64,000 nt of DNA from an uncultured Victivallales bacterium (GTDB lineage: Bacteria > Verrucomicrobiota > Lentisphaeria > Victivallales > UBA1829). Each line of letters opens with the position of its first letter. Positions within the stretch are counted from its first letter, which is position 1. A program made the position numbers and the translations under genes. This document shows positions 35,929 to 44,706 of this stretch, piece by piece. The notes under the pieces are model-generated. The model saw only the letters and a program-made list of their open reading frames with translations, made no database searches and was not told the DNA's origin. The DNA lies in the NCBI GenBank assembly GCA_934644965.1, contig CAKUDG010000005.1, positions 71,262 through 135,261 on the forward strand, in the 5' to 3' direction.

Positions 35929-37905
35929 ATGAACAGAAGAACAGGAAAAAGGCTTCTTGCGCTGCTGCTTCTTGCCGTGGCGGGAAACACATTCTCTCCC
36001 CTGCCGCTGGCTGCCCAGGAGCCTTCCGAAAGGGCGCTGCGCTCCGCCGAGAAGGAATTTTCCGCCGTTGCGGAAAAAGTCCAGTCCCCCCAGCTGAAAA
36101 AGCAAATGGAGGATCTGAAGAAGGCAGACAGGAAAAAGAGCCGCGCGAACCGGATCAAACTCTACAATGCTTTCCGCGTGGCGGAAGACCTCGCACTCAG
36201 GCAGGGGAAGGAAGACTATGCCGCATGGAATCGGACCCCGTTTGTCTACTACACCGTGCCGGCGCTCAGCAACATCCCGCGCATCATGGACAGCTACCCG
36301 GTGGACGGAGTCTTTGCCGGCACACTTGAAATCGTCGCTGCCAGGGACGAATTTGAACCTGCCTCCTTCGTGCTCTACCCCTTTGCCGAAACGGAAAAAC
36401 TGGAGCTGAAGGCGGAAAACCTGAAGACGGCCGACGGCAAAGTCTTTCCGGCGGAAAATCTGGATCTGAAAGTGGTTAAAGTCTGGTACCAGAACAGCAA
36501 CAGCTGGTACAACTACTTCGGCGACTTCACCCGGAAACTCGTCCCGGAACTTCTGCTCAACGATGAAAACCTCATTACCGTCGACACGGAAACGCAGGAC
36601 AACTATCTGCGTGCGGATTATCCCTCCGGCAGCCGTCTTCTCTGGATCAGCGCCCCGGAACAGATTGATCCCGGCTTCAATTCGCATGTGGAGCCCGTCT
36701 CCGATGCGGAGAAACTTCTTCCGGTCCGGCTTCATTCCGGTGAATTCAAACAGTTCTGGCTCACCGTCCACGTTCCTGAGAACACGGCACCAGGGCTTTA
36801 CAGCGGGAACATCGTTCTTTCGGCGGAAGGGAAGGAAACGGCCCGGATTCCGGTCCGCCTGCGCGTACTGCCGTTTGTCCTCCCGGATCCGAAAACCAAC
36901 TACGACCTCTCCGCCGACTTCTACACGATGCTCTACTGCGTCCCCGGATCCAATCAGTATTACAACCAGAACGGTTACGATCAGAAACTCTCCGACAAGA
37001 AAGCGCTGGCCCGTCTGATCGATCAGAAGAATCACAATGTCACCAGTCCGCTCTACATGGGGCTCTGGAAAGGATACAGCGGATTTGATGACGTCGTCAA
37101 CAGCATTGCTCTTGCGAAAAAGGCCGGCATGAGAATGGATCCGTTCTTCGAGGCATTCTATTGCGGAGTCGATGCGAATGATCCACAGAAGTTCCTGGAT
37201 TTCAAAAGGAATCTATCCATTGCCAAGAAAGAGTTTCAGAAACTTCTCGGTCATTCCAATCTCTATCCCGCCGGCGGAGAGGAACCCGGATACAATCACT
37301 TCATCCGTGTCCGCAACAGCTGGAAACATGTGCAGGAAGAAGGCATGAAGGTGCTCTGCAACGGCGGAGACAGGCGCCATTTTGCAGGATATAACGATGA
37401 TCTGCGCGTCGACGGAGGTTTCGCCGATCAGGAAAAAGCCCGCTTCATGCACGACGTCAAAGGGAAAATCGGCAACTACGCCGGCCCGCACACCGGTCCC
37501 GAAAATCCCGACTACATGCGCCGGATGCACGGAATGAACCTCTATAAAAAAGATTATGACATGATGTACAACTACGGCTATCATGAAGGCGGCTGGAATG
37601 ACTTCCACACCTCCACCTACCGCAACATGTGCCTGGTTTACTATACCAGAGACGGCGTCATCGACACGCTTGCCTGGGAAGGCATCCGCGAAGGCATTGA
37701 CGACATCCGTTATGCCACGCTTCTCAAGCAGCTTGCCGAACAGGCCATCGCCAAAGGCGGAATCGAACGAGTCTACGCGGCCAGAAAAGGACTGCAGTTC
37801 CTGGCGCTGATGGATGAAGAAAGCGTGGATCTGAATACGGCCAGACTCGAAATGATCCGTCACATTCTGAACATTGCATCCCATCTGAACGGAGGCGACC
37901 GGTAA
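35929..37905 (+). CDS. Secreted DUF4091-type protein (glycoside-hydrolase-like)
   Basis: 658 residues; AGGAG six bases before the ATG. Signal peptide 1 to about 30 ('LLALLLLAVAGNTFSPLPLA'). A helical stretch (about 31-90), then 'ARDEFEPASFVLYPFAE' and a beta-rich domain. The C-terminal part fits DUF4091: Trp- and Tyr-rich strands, then 'LAWEGIREGIDDIRY' near residue 582, a near-invariant motif of that family, which is related to TIM-barrel glycoside hydrolases. It probably acts on sugars outside the cytoplasm; the substrate is unknown. Followed after one base by a TPR/CBM9-like gene, so the two probably work together. Confidence 0.85.
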   Translation: MNRRTGKRLLALLLLAVAGNTFSPLPLAAQEPSERALRSAEKEFSAVAEKVQSPQLKKQMEDLKKADRKKSRANRIKLYNAFRVAEDLALRQGKEDYAAWNRTPFVYYTVPALSNIPRIMDSYPVDGVFAGTLEIVAARDEFEPASFVLYPFAETEKLELKAENLKTADGKVFPAENLDLKVVKVWYQNSNSWYNYFGDFTRKLVPELLLNDENLITVDTETQDNYLRADYPSGSRLLWISAPEQIDPGFNSHVEPVSDAEKLLPVRLHSGEFKQFWLTVHVPENTAPGLYSGNIVLSAEGKETARIPVRLRVLPFVLPDPKTNYDLSADFYTMLYCVPGSNQYYNQNGYDQKLSDKKALARLIDQKNHNVTSPLYMGLWKGYSGFDDVVNSIALAKKAGMRMDPFFEAFYCGVDANDPQKFLDFKRNLSIAKKEFQKLLGHSNLYPAGGEEPGYNHFIRVRNSWKHVQEEGMKVLCNGGDRRHFAGYNDDLRVDGGFADQEKARFMHDVKGKIGNYAGPHTGPENPDYMRRMHGMNLYKKDYDMMYNYGYHEGGWNDFHTSTYRNMCLVYYTRDGVIDTLAWEGIREGIDDIRYATLLKQLAEQAIAKGGIERVYAARKGLQFLALMDEESVDLNTARLEMIRHILNIASHLNGGDR

Positions 37906-37906
37906 A

Positions 37907-40681
37907 ATGAATATAAGAAATCTGAAGAAAAATCACGCCCGCTTCCTCGCCCTCCTCTGCCCGCTTCTCCTTTTCCCGGCAATGATGACGGCGGCGCAGC
38001 AGCCGCTTCAGGCGGCTCAGGCGGAAAACAGTTACAAGGAAGCTCTCTCAGAAGCCCGCAAGGCGCTTAATGGAAAAGACTTCCAGCGTGCGCTCACCAG
38101 TGCCGCACAGGCGGTGAAACTTGCGGAGAAAGTGCAGGACAAAACCGGAGCCCTCTTTCTGAAGGCTTCCATTCTGGAAAGGAACGGAGACCTCGCCTCC
38201 GCCCGGAAAGCCTGGGAACAGATCGCTTCCATGCAGGATGCTCCTCTCAGGGACAGGATCAACGCTCTTTCCTGGAGCGCCTCCTCCTTCCGGAAGGAAA
38301 AGGATCCGGATTCCGCGATGAAGCTCTATGAAAGAATTCTCGCCCTGCCCGACCTGCCCGCACAGAACACTGCGGAAGCTGTTTCCCAGATCGCCAGAAT
38401 CTTCGAAGAACAGAAAAAATATCCGGAAGCCAGAGCGGAGTACGCAAAGATTCTGGACATGAAGGATCTCAAATCCCAGTTCGCGGCAAACGCCCTTTCC
38501 GGTATGGCGAGAACCTTCCAGCAGGAAAAGAAACCCGAACTTGCCCGGAATGAATATGAACGGATCCTCGAACTGCCGGAAGATCTCCAGGCGCAGCTGA
38601 GATCCAATGCGTATATGGACATTCTCAGGCTGCTCGAACAGGGAAAACAGTGGACGGACTATGAGTCTGTCGCCGAGAAAGGAATGAAAGACAACCGCCT
38701 GACTGCCACACAGCAGGCCGTTTTCGCCGTCAGGAAAGCCAATGCGCTCTTCAGTCAGTGGAAGTTCGACGAGGCCGTCGCAGTCCTGGACAAAGCTGCC
38801 GGAGAGGCGGGAAAAGACATGAACGCCAAATATGAGGTTCTCTCCGGGAAAGGCAATCTCTATTCCCGGATGTCGGATTATCCCAATGCGGCCTCCGTTT
38901 ATTCCGGGATTGCCTCCGACACGGCCTTCACTCCAAGACAGCGCCTGAACGCCGCAAAGAACGCTTCCAGGGCCTTTTCCATGGACCGGAATTTTTCCGC
39001 CGCGGAAGCGCTCTACAACAAGCTTCTCTCCTCCGGCGCGTTTGAAAAGGACATGCTTTCGGAACTGTACGGGGCTCTTGCCGACACGCATGCTGAAAAC
39101 GGTCAGTTCGACAAGGCCAGGGAAGTCTGCAGGAAAGGTCTTGCCGTTAAAGAACAGTCCGCTGGATCCGAGTCTTCGCGCAAGCTCCAGCTCTGCAGGA
39201 TTTCCTATGGGGAAAAGGATATGGAGCATCTGAAGAAGGATCTTGCGGAATTTCTTCCCGCTCTCAATCCGCGCGAAGGAGCCCTTCTGCTGGCCGACTA
39301 TGCCGCAATCCGCTTCGACAGAGGGCAATACCAGGAATCCTTCGACGCGTATCAGAAACTCGATTTCTCCCAGATCAATCCGGACTGGAGACGGAGTCCA
39401 CATGTGGAGCGTTATCTGCGTCTTTTCTCCCTGCTCGGGAAGAAAGAGGATGACTTCCGCTCCGCGGCCGCGGCCATGACAGTCGAGAATCCCTCCTTCC
39501 AGGCTCCGTTCCGCATGCAATGCGCCATTCTTGCCGAAGGCTGGAATCCTTCGGAAAAAAGCGTTGAGAAAGCCTTTGCCCCCTTCCGGGACGAGGCCAC
39601 GGCGGAAACGAAAATGAAAGCGCTTTCCTCCGCGGGAAAAATCCTCGTTCTCTGCGGGAAGGATGACGCCGCAAGGGAATTGTTCCGGATCCGTGAGAAA
39701 CTCTTCCGGGATGTGCCGCGGAATCTGCTGAAGGTCCGCTATGTGGAAAACGCTCCGGGAGACGTCGGGTCGTGGCTGGCTTCCGACATCATCAAACATC
39801 AGGGGAACAAGGCCGTGGTGGACCGTCCCTACGGCGCCGCGGAGGCGGCGTTCCTCTATACGGACGTCATGGCTGCCGGACGCAAGGTGGGGGATCCGAA
39901 ACTGCAGGCGGACAAGGAAACGTATTTCTACATGGTCTGCGACGACCAGGGACTCAAACTCTTCTTCGTCGGCATTGACTCCCGTGTGAAGGACGTCTTG
40001 AACAAACGCCTTTCCGGGAGCGGCTACGAAATGTACATCGCCCTCGGCGAGGACGGCCCTTCCTATCAGTGGCTCTTTGAACAGCCCGAGGACAAACTCA
40101 TGATTCCTCCCTGGAACTCCCCCCACAAGTTCTACCGCCATCTCAACGATTATGTGACCATCGCCACGCAGCCCATTGAAAACGGCTTCGCCACATGCAT
40201 GAATTTCTCCTGGGAACTGGCGTATGACAGACTCCCGCAAAATGGGGACACCTGGCCTTTTGAACTCATCCGCTGGACTCGCGGAGGAGGCGTCACATGG
40301 GGCGGGAAAAGCGTCTGGCAGATCGGGAACTGGGGACGGCTTCAGTTTGAACTGACGGAAAAACAGCTCGTCCAGATCCGCCGCAATCTTGTCTACAAGG
40401 CCCTGGCCAAATTCAAAAAGGAATACAGAGCCAGTTCCGGCGGGCTCGTCGCTGTCTGGCAGGACTCCGAACTCGGAGATCCGCAGTTCTACAAACAGGA
40501 ACTTGAGCCCCTTGTGAAACAGCTTGAACAATATGCGGAACTCGTCACGGAGGACATGCCGGAGGAAACGGTCAACATGCTCTTTGAAAAGGCTGTCCCG
40601 GCATGGATGGATTTCCAGTATTTCGTCGCGGAACTCCGCCGCGCTTATCTCCTGAAACAGCTGACTTCCGCTGAAAAGTGA
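37907..40681 (+). CDS. Secreted TPR protein with C-terminal CBM9/DOMON-like domain
   Basis: 924 residues; GGAGG at the end of the previous gene is 11 bases before the ATG. Signal peptide (about 1-35, 'FLALLCPLLLFPAMMTAAQQ'). Residues about 45-600 are a long chain of TPR-like helical pairs ('YKEALSEARKALNGKDFQRA' and many like it). The last 270 residues are beta-rich with 'ETYFYMVCDDQGLKLFFVG' and WPFELIRWTRGGG, which resemble a CBM9/DOMON-like carbohydrate-binding domain. Together with the DUF4091 protein upstream it looks like a periplasmic or surface carbohydrate system. A terminator follows. Domain naming is by eye. Confidence 0.8.
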   Translation: MNIRNLKKNHARFLALLCPLLLFPAMMTAAQQPLQAAQAENSYKEALSEARKALNGKDFQRALTSAAQAVKLAEKVQDKTGALFLKASILERNGDLASARKAWEQIASMQDAPLRDRINALSWSASSFRKEKDPDSAMKLYERILALPDLPAQNTAEAVSQIARIFEEQKKYPEARAEYAKILDMKDLKSQFAANALSGMARTFQQEKKPELARNEYERILELPEDLQAQLRSNAYMDILRLLEQGKQWTDYESVAEKGMKDNRLTATQQAVFAVRKANALFSQWKFDEAVAVLDKAAGEAGKDMNAKYEVLSGKGNLYSRMSDYPNAASVYSGIASDTAFTPRQRLNAAKNASRAFSMDRNFSAAEALYNKLLSSGAFEKDMLSELYGALADTHAENGQFDKAREVCRKGLAVKEQSAGSESSRKLQLCRISYGEKDMEHLKKDLAEFLPALNPREGALLLADYAAIRFDRGQYQESFDAYQKLDFSQINPDWRRSPHVERYLRLFSLLGKKEDDFRSAAAAMTVENPSFQAPFRMQCAILAEGWNPSEKSVEKAFAPFRDEATAETKMKALSSAGKILVLCGKDDAARELFRIREKLFRDVPRNLLKVRYVENAPGDVGSWLASDIIKHQGNKAVVDRPYGAAEAAFLYTDVMAAGRKVGDPKLQADKETYFYMVCDDQGLKLFFVGIDSRVKDVLNKRLSGSGYEMYIALGEDGPSYQWLFEQPEDKLMIPPWNSPHKFYRHLNDYVTIATQPIENGFATCMNFSWELAYDRLPQNGDTWPFELIRWTRGGGVTWGGKSVWQIGNWGRLQFELTEKQLVQIRRNLVYKALAKFKKEYRASSGGLVAVWQDSELGDPQFYKQELEPLVKQLEQYAELVTEDMPEETVNMLFEKAVPAWMDFQYFVAELRRAYLLKQLTSAEK

Positions 40682-40730
40682 TTTTACAGGAAAACAAACC
40701 GTTCACAGAACTCTGTTTCCTGTGAAGAAA

Positions 40731-40776
40731 AAGGGGAAAAACGTGTTTGGCAAACACAGACGCGTTTTTCCCCCTT
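40731..40776 (+). terminator. Terminator of the secreted-protein pair
   Basis: AAGGGGAAAAACG (40731-40743) pairs with CGTTTTTCCCCCTT (40763-40776, one extra C), with a second stem TGTTT/AAACA inside. Ends in C/T-rich sequence. Confidence 0.65.
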
Positions 40777-41015
40777 CTTCCTTTTTCTCCCTCTTTTTTC
40801 CCTTCCTTTTTCCACGCAGGATCCTTTTGTGTATCCGCAGTAAAAAACAACAGCCGGAAGAAGCCAGAAAGGGAAAAAGTGGAGCTTGGGAATGGAGTCT
40901 CTCCCGCTCTCCCCGCTGAGAGAAGAAGCGAGACAGCAGAGAAAAAAACGGGAAACGTATCTTTCACGCCGGAAAAACGGCAGAAACAGGGAAAAAAGGA
41001 TCAGGAAGAAGCATC
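40777..41015. other. Remainder of the 334-base gap upstream of the GNAT gene
   Basis: A/G-rich sequence with several short reading frames, none with a recognisable protein or ribosome site. No promoter stands out. Confidence 0.4.
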
Positions 41016-41564
41016 ATGGAAGGAACACATCATCCTCTGCCGGGAAATCTTCTGGAAGCGCTTCGCTTCCGGGCGGCGGAGCGGAGCGATGCGGAAGCCG
41101 TCTGGCAGCTCTACCGCTCCCAGCTCGGACGAAGCGGATGCGCCTGGGACGAATCCTATCCCGCCCGGGAAAACATTGCCGATGATCTCGCAGCGAGAGC
41201 CCTCTACTGCCTTTCCGGCGGAAACGGTCTTCTCCTCGGCGCAGGCACAATCCGACACTGGGAGGAACACGACTCGCTTCCATTCTGGGATCCCCGGATG
41301 AAGCATCCCTGCGATCTCATGCGGATCTGTACCCGCCCGGAACTGCAGGGGCGGGGCCTCGGCGCCCTCCTGCTGAGACATTTGATCCACGCTGGGCGGG
41401 ATGCGCAATATGACGGGATGCGCATTCTCGTCAGCCGGAACAACCTCCCGGCAATCCGCCTCTATCGTTCCGCGGGAGCCGTCTTCCGCGGAGAAACCCG
41501 TCTCTACGAAATTGACTGGCTCTGCTGCGAACTGCTCTTTGAAGATCTCCGGAGGACAATGTGA
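41016..41564 (+). CDS. GNAT-family N-acetyltransferase
   Basis: 182 residues. The acetyl-CoA site 'ICTRPELQGRGLGALLLRH' near residue 108 and the following 'LVSRNNLPAIRLYRSAGA' are typical GNAT motifs (A and B). The substrate is not known. AGGA lies about nine bases before the ATG. It stands alone; the 334 bases upstream hold the previous terminator and A/G-rich sequence. Confidence 0.9.
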   Translation: MEGTHHPLPGNLLEALRFRAAERSDAEAVWQLYRSQLGRSGCAWDESYPARENIADDLAARALYCLSGGNGLLLGAGTIRHWEEHDSLPFWDPRMKHPCDLMRICTRPELQGRGLGALLLRHLIHAGRDAQYDGMRILVSRNNLPAIRLYRSAGAVFRGETRLYEIDWLCCELLFEDLRRTM

Positions 41565-41760
41565 AGGGCGCTCGTTGTTCAAGGGAAAACACACAATAAA
41601 CAGAGGAATGCGTTTTTTTCCTGCCCATCCTTTTCCTTTCCCTCCTTCTTCTTTATTCTTTCCCCGGCGGGAGAAAGAAAGAGGAAGGGAAGAAGGAAAC
41701 GAGCATGAAGGATTGACCGGTTCAAGCCTTTCCCACCACCTTCCCCGAACTCAAAAAATC

Positions 41761-42279
41761 TCAGAAGAGAGACGGGAAGGAAGAGGGAAAAATCCTCTTC
41801 TCTTCTCCTTTGTCCGGTTTCAGCAGTCCGGCTCCTCCGTGCATGCGGCCGAATGCCCATTTTCTCCCTCCGCCGCCAAAATGATTTCTCCAGTGGCGGA
41901 CGGCTGAAGGTCCGAACGCCCCGTAAATGACTTCCACCAGATCGAAGCGGAAAAGCAGAGGCGGATTCCCCAAATCCCGGAGATAGGAAAAGGCGGCACG
42001 GTAAAGACGGCGTTTCTGCGCATCGCCCAGATGAGAGGCAGGATGAAGCGAATCCGTGGAGACGCCATGACGGCAATAGAGTGTTTTCACCTCCACAAAC
42101 ACAAGGCAGAGCCCGTCGCGCGCGACGATGTCGATCTCCGCTCTGGGCGTCCTGCAGTTCCGGGCAAGGATTACATATCCGGCATCGGAAAGCATTCTTG
42201 CCGCGCAGTTCTCTCCGCGGCGCCCCAGGCGTTTCCGCCATTTTCTGAGACGGAAGTACTTCAGTCCGGACGGCATCAT
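41761..42279 (-). CDS. yraN: YraN/UPF0102-family protein
   Basis: 172 residues. Residues about 15-70 carry the family pattern: 'RRGENCAARMLSDAGYVIL' then RNCRTPRAEIDIVARDG and VFVEVKT, the catalytic-like E-D-ExK of a restriction-endonuclease fold. Family members are about 120 residues; this one has a C-terminal extension of about 50 residues rich in Gly and basic residues. The function is unclear (probably Holliday-junction or other nuclease-like). GGAGAAGAAGGG directly precedes the ATG. Confidence 0.87.
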   Translation of the reverse strand: MMPSGLKYFRLRKWRKRLGRRGENCAARMLSDAGYVILARNCRTPRAEIDIVARDGLCLVFVEVKTLYCRHGVSTDSLHPASHLGDAQKRRLYRAAFSYLRDLGNPPLLFRFDLVEVIYGAFGPSAVRHWRNHFGGGGRKWAFGRMHGGAGLLKPDKGEEKRIFPSSFPSLF

Positions 42280-42548
42280 CCCTTCTTCTCCTTTTTCTTC
42301 CCCGCCCTACCCCCGCTCCGTCTTATCCGTTCTTCTTCTCATCACTCCGCTTTCTTCCCCGCTGGCGGCGGAAAACAAGGGAGCCGCTCTCACGGGAAAA
42401 AGCGAAGAAACGTACGGGAGAAAAGAAGCACTCTGATGGATAATACGGCTGCGGGAGGGGAGGATTTTTCTCCCCTCCCTGTATCCTGCAATAAAACAGT
42501 ATACCTACGTACTCCCCCGAGTTTCTGCCAGCTCATTTCCGATTGCAG

Positions 42549-42764
42549 TCAGGAAGGGGGAAAGAAACAGCAGCGCATCCATGCGCAAAGCCCGATCCAG
42601 AGAGCGGCAAACCCGAGAATGATGGAAAGAAGAATACAGAAGCACCCGAAACAGCCGCTCTCGCAAAACGGCTTGTCGCGAGACTCCCGGGAGTCTTCCC
42701 CCTGCCCCTGTGTTTCGTTCTTCTCCGTCTTCACCTCTTCCACTGCGGACGCCTCCTGAGACAT
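42549..42764 (-). CDS. Small acidic protein with one membrane helix
   Basis: 71 residues: an acidic, Ser-rich N-terminus (1-30), a CESGCFGCFC cysteine cluster (33-42) and one hydrophobic helix (about 43-64), ending CCFFPPS. No family recognised. It follows the 127-residue gene by 107 bases on the same strand. Ribosome site weak (GAAGAA; GGAGAAGG further up). Could be a short regulatory or membrane peptide, or not a gene. Confidence 0.4.
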   Translation of the reverse strand: MSQEASAVEEVKTEKNETQGQGEDSRESRDKPFCESGCFGCFCILLSIILGFAALWIGLCAWMRCCFFPPS

Positions 42765-42871
42765 TTCTTCAGCGCTGCCTTCTCCCGCTTCCCGGCAGAA
42801 CTCATAAAACTTTCCTCTTCAATCTTCGCTTCAGCTTCGGATCATTCTTCCGTTTTCTCTGATATCCACAA

Positions 42872-43255
42872 TTATTCTTGATCCGGACTTTGCGCTTCTT
42901 GTTCTTTCTTCCGTCTTCCTGCAGCAGAGAAAGCGGAAGGGAGCAGGAAAAGCCCCCAGAGCGTCCCATCAGGCGCGCGGAAGGAGCCGACCGTGGAAAA
43001 CCCTGCCTGATAGCGAGAGACGACATCCGCCGCCACAGAATCTTCGGAAGAATCCGTGAAAGGCGAAAACACGCATCGGACGGGGATCTGCGCGGAAGGA
43101 TCCTCCTCCAGCACCGCGGTGAGAGTCTCTCCGATATCGCAGATTCCGGAAAGGCGCATGCGGCGCCGGGCGGAAAGCGCATGAAGGAGACGGAGTCCGG
43201 CGCTTTCGGGATCCTGAACAATCGTCTGAATGGAAAGGTGAAGAATCCGGGTCAT
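42872..43255 (-). CDS. Small hypothetical protein downstream of the UDP-sugar gene
   Basis: 127 residues starting MTRILHLSIQTIVQDPESAGL, with a Lys/Arg/Glu/Gln-rich end. Five bases separate it from the UDP-sugar pyrophosphorylase stop, so it is probably in that operon. Ribosome site weak (ACGGAA). No domain recognised, though the first half has a plausible alternating alpha/beta pattern. Function unknown. Confidence 0.55.
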   Translation of the reverse strand: MTRILHLSIQTIVQDPESAGLRLLHALSARRRMRLSGICDIGETLTAVLEEDPSAQIPVRCVFSPFTDSSEDSVAADVVSRYQAGFSTVGSFRAPDGTLWGLFLLPSAFSAAGRRKKEQEAQSPDQE

Positions 43256-43260
43256 ATTTT

Positions 43261-44679
43261 TTATTTTCCGTAAGCGGTCCGGGAACCTGGCGCCGGGGAG
43301 GCAGCTGGATGTTCGCGGAAGAAAACGACAGCATCCTCATCATCGAAGACGGAACGCGGCGAGAGTTCCACCAGACAGTCCGGCGAACCATCCTCCTTCC
43401 TCGGGACAGAAATGCCCGCCAGCTCCATTCTGCGCGCATCGCGCGCCACCAGCATGGCGCGGCAGGATTCGACGGAATCGACCCCGGTCTGATTTTTGGT
43501 GGGGGCGAAATGTTCGGCGCGGCAGCCTTCGAGGACCATGGTGCGCTCGGCAAGGGGGAGTGCATCGAAAATGAAGGACTCCAGTTTGACGGCATTCGGA
43601 GCGTCGGGCTTGACGAAATTGCCGTTTTCGTCGAGATACCCGACTTTCTTGTCGGCACGGTGCCAGGGCAGTTTCAGGCGTCCGTCTGCGGTGAGTTCCT
43701 CCACGAAGTCTCTGGAAATGACATGGATGGCGGGACTTCCGGCGATAAAGTCGAGCGAACCGTCCGGCTTTCTGCGTTCCGCGAGTTCCGCGGGCATATC
43801 GCTGTATTCAATGATCTGGAGTCTTCCTCCGGAGACGCAGAAGTTGCCGAGCTTCTCGCCCGGATTGGTCTTCGGAAGCATCCTGCAGCTCATCTGAGAC
43901 TGTTCCAGAAAATGAAGTCCGAGGAAAAGCGGATCCACCACCGGGACCAGAGGATTGTCCACCTGGAAATAAGAAAGATATTCGATTCCGAGCCGTTTCA
44001 TCTCCTCCAGAGCTCCCGATTTTCTGAGAGCGAGGAGCGTTCCGCCGTGTCCGTCCGGAGCCAGGGCAAGGGAATTTTTCTCCGCCATCAGCAGCTTGCC
44101 TTCATACGTGATTGCAGGCATGGTGCCCTGGGTGAAGAAACGGACCTGCTCCCGGGGCATTCCGAAAAAGCCGTTGGAAACAAAGAAATCCTGCGTCGCC
44201 TTATTGTTGAGTTCGCTGGTCATGATGTACCAGCGGATGGGGGAACCGAATTTCTCTCCGGCGCGCAGCAGGCTTTCGGCAAAATACTGGAACAGGGTTT
44301 TGTGAAGGACGGGCGTGATGGGAAAGGTTCCTTTCGGGCCGTCGAACCCGAGACGGGTGCCCTGACCGCCGGCAACCGTCAGGGCTGCGACCTTCCCTTC
44401 GGAAAGCAAACGGGCACCTTCCCGCAGCGCTTTTTCATACAGGATTTCCTGCTCTCCCTCTGCCGGATGCATCGGGAAATAGGAGGCAGGCTTCAGATCC
44501 GGCGGAACTTCGGTCTCCGGTTTGTTCAGCACGTAGTCGCGGATCAGTTCCGGGAGTTCCTCCCAGTTGATGGCCTGGAGCTGAGCTTCCAGTTTCCGGC
44601 GATCCTCCCCCTGAAGCGCGGAAAGCGCCTTCAGAACGGAGTCCTGATGATTCTTTTCCAGAATTTCAGTCAGATTCAT
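43261..44679 (-). CDS. UDP-sugar pyrophosphorylase (UDPGP family)
   Basis: 472 residues from the ATG at 44679, behind AAAGGA; the ATG at 44691 sits directly on that site. Nucleotide motif 'LTVAGGQGTRLGFDGPKG' near residue 100, then the 'SELNNKATQDFF' region and 'LSYFQVDNPLV' (family signature) near residue 235. It makes UDP-GlcNAc or UDP-glucose/galactose from the sugar-1-phosphate and UTP, the bacterial form of the eukaryote-like enzyme. First gene of a minus-strand operon with two small genes behind it. Which sugar it prefers is open. Confidence 0.92.
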   Translation of the reverse strand: MNLTEILEKNHQDSVLKALSALQGEDRRKLEAQLQAINWEELPELIRDYVLNKPETEVPPDLKPASYFPMHPAEGEQEILYEKALREGARLLSEGKVAALTVAGGQGTRLGFDGPKGTFPITPVLHKTLFQYFAESLLRAGEKFGSPIRWYIMTSELNNKATQDFFVSNGFFGMPREQVRFFTQGTMPAITYEGKLLMAEKNSLALAPDGHGGTLLALRKSGALEEMKRLGIEYLSYFQVDNPLVPVVDPLFLGLHFLEQSQMSCRMLPKTNPGEKLGNFCVSGGRLQIIEYSDMPAELAERRKPDGSLDFIAGSPAIHVISRDFVEELTADGRLKLPWHRADKKVGYLDENGNFVKPDAPNAVKLESFIFDALPLAERTMVLEGCRAEHFAPTKNQTGVDSVESCRAMLVARDARRMELAGISVPRKEDGSPDCLVELSPRSVFDDEDAVVFFREHPAASPAPGSRTAYGK

Positions 44680-44706
44680 CTTTTTTTCCATCCTTTCCGA
44701 ATTGAA

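Noticed and set aside
38048..40531. 827-codon minus-strand frame over the TPR/CBM9-like gene
   Set aside because: The plus-strand frame has a signal peptide, ribosome site, promoter and terminator; the minus frame has none of these.
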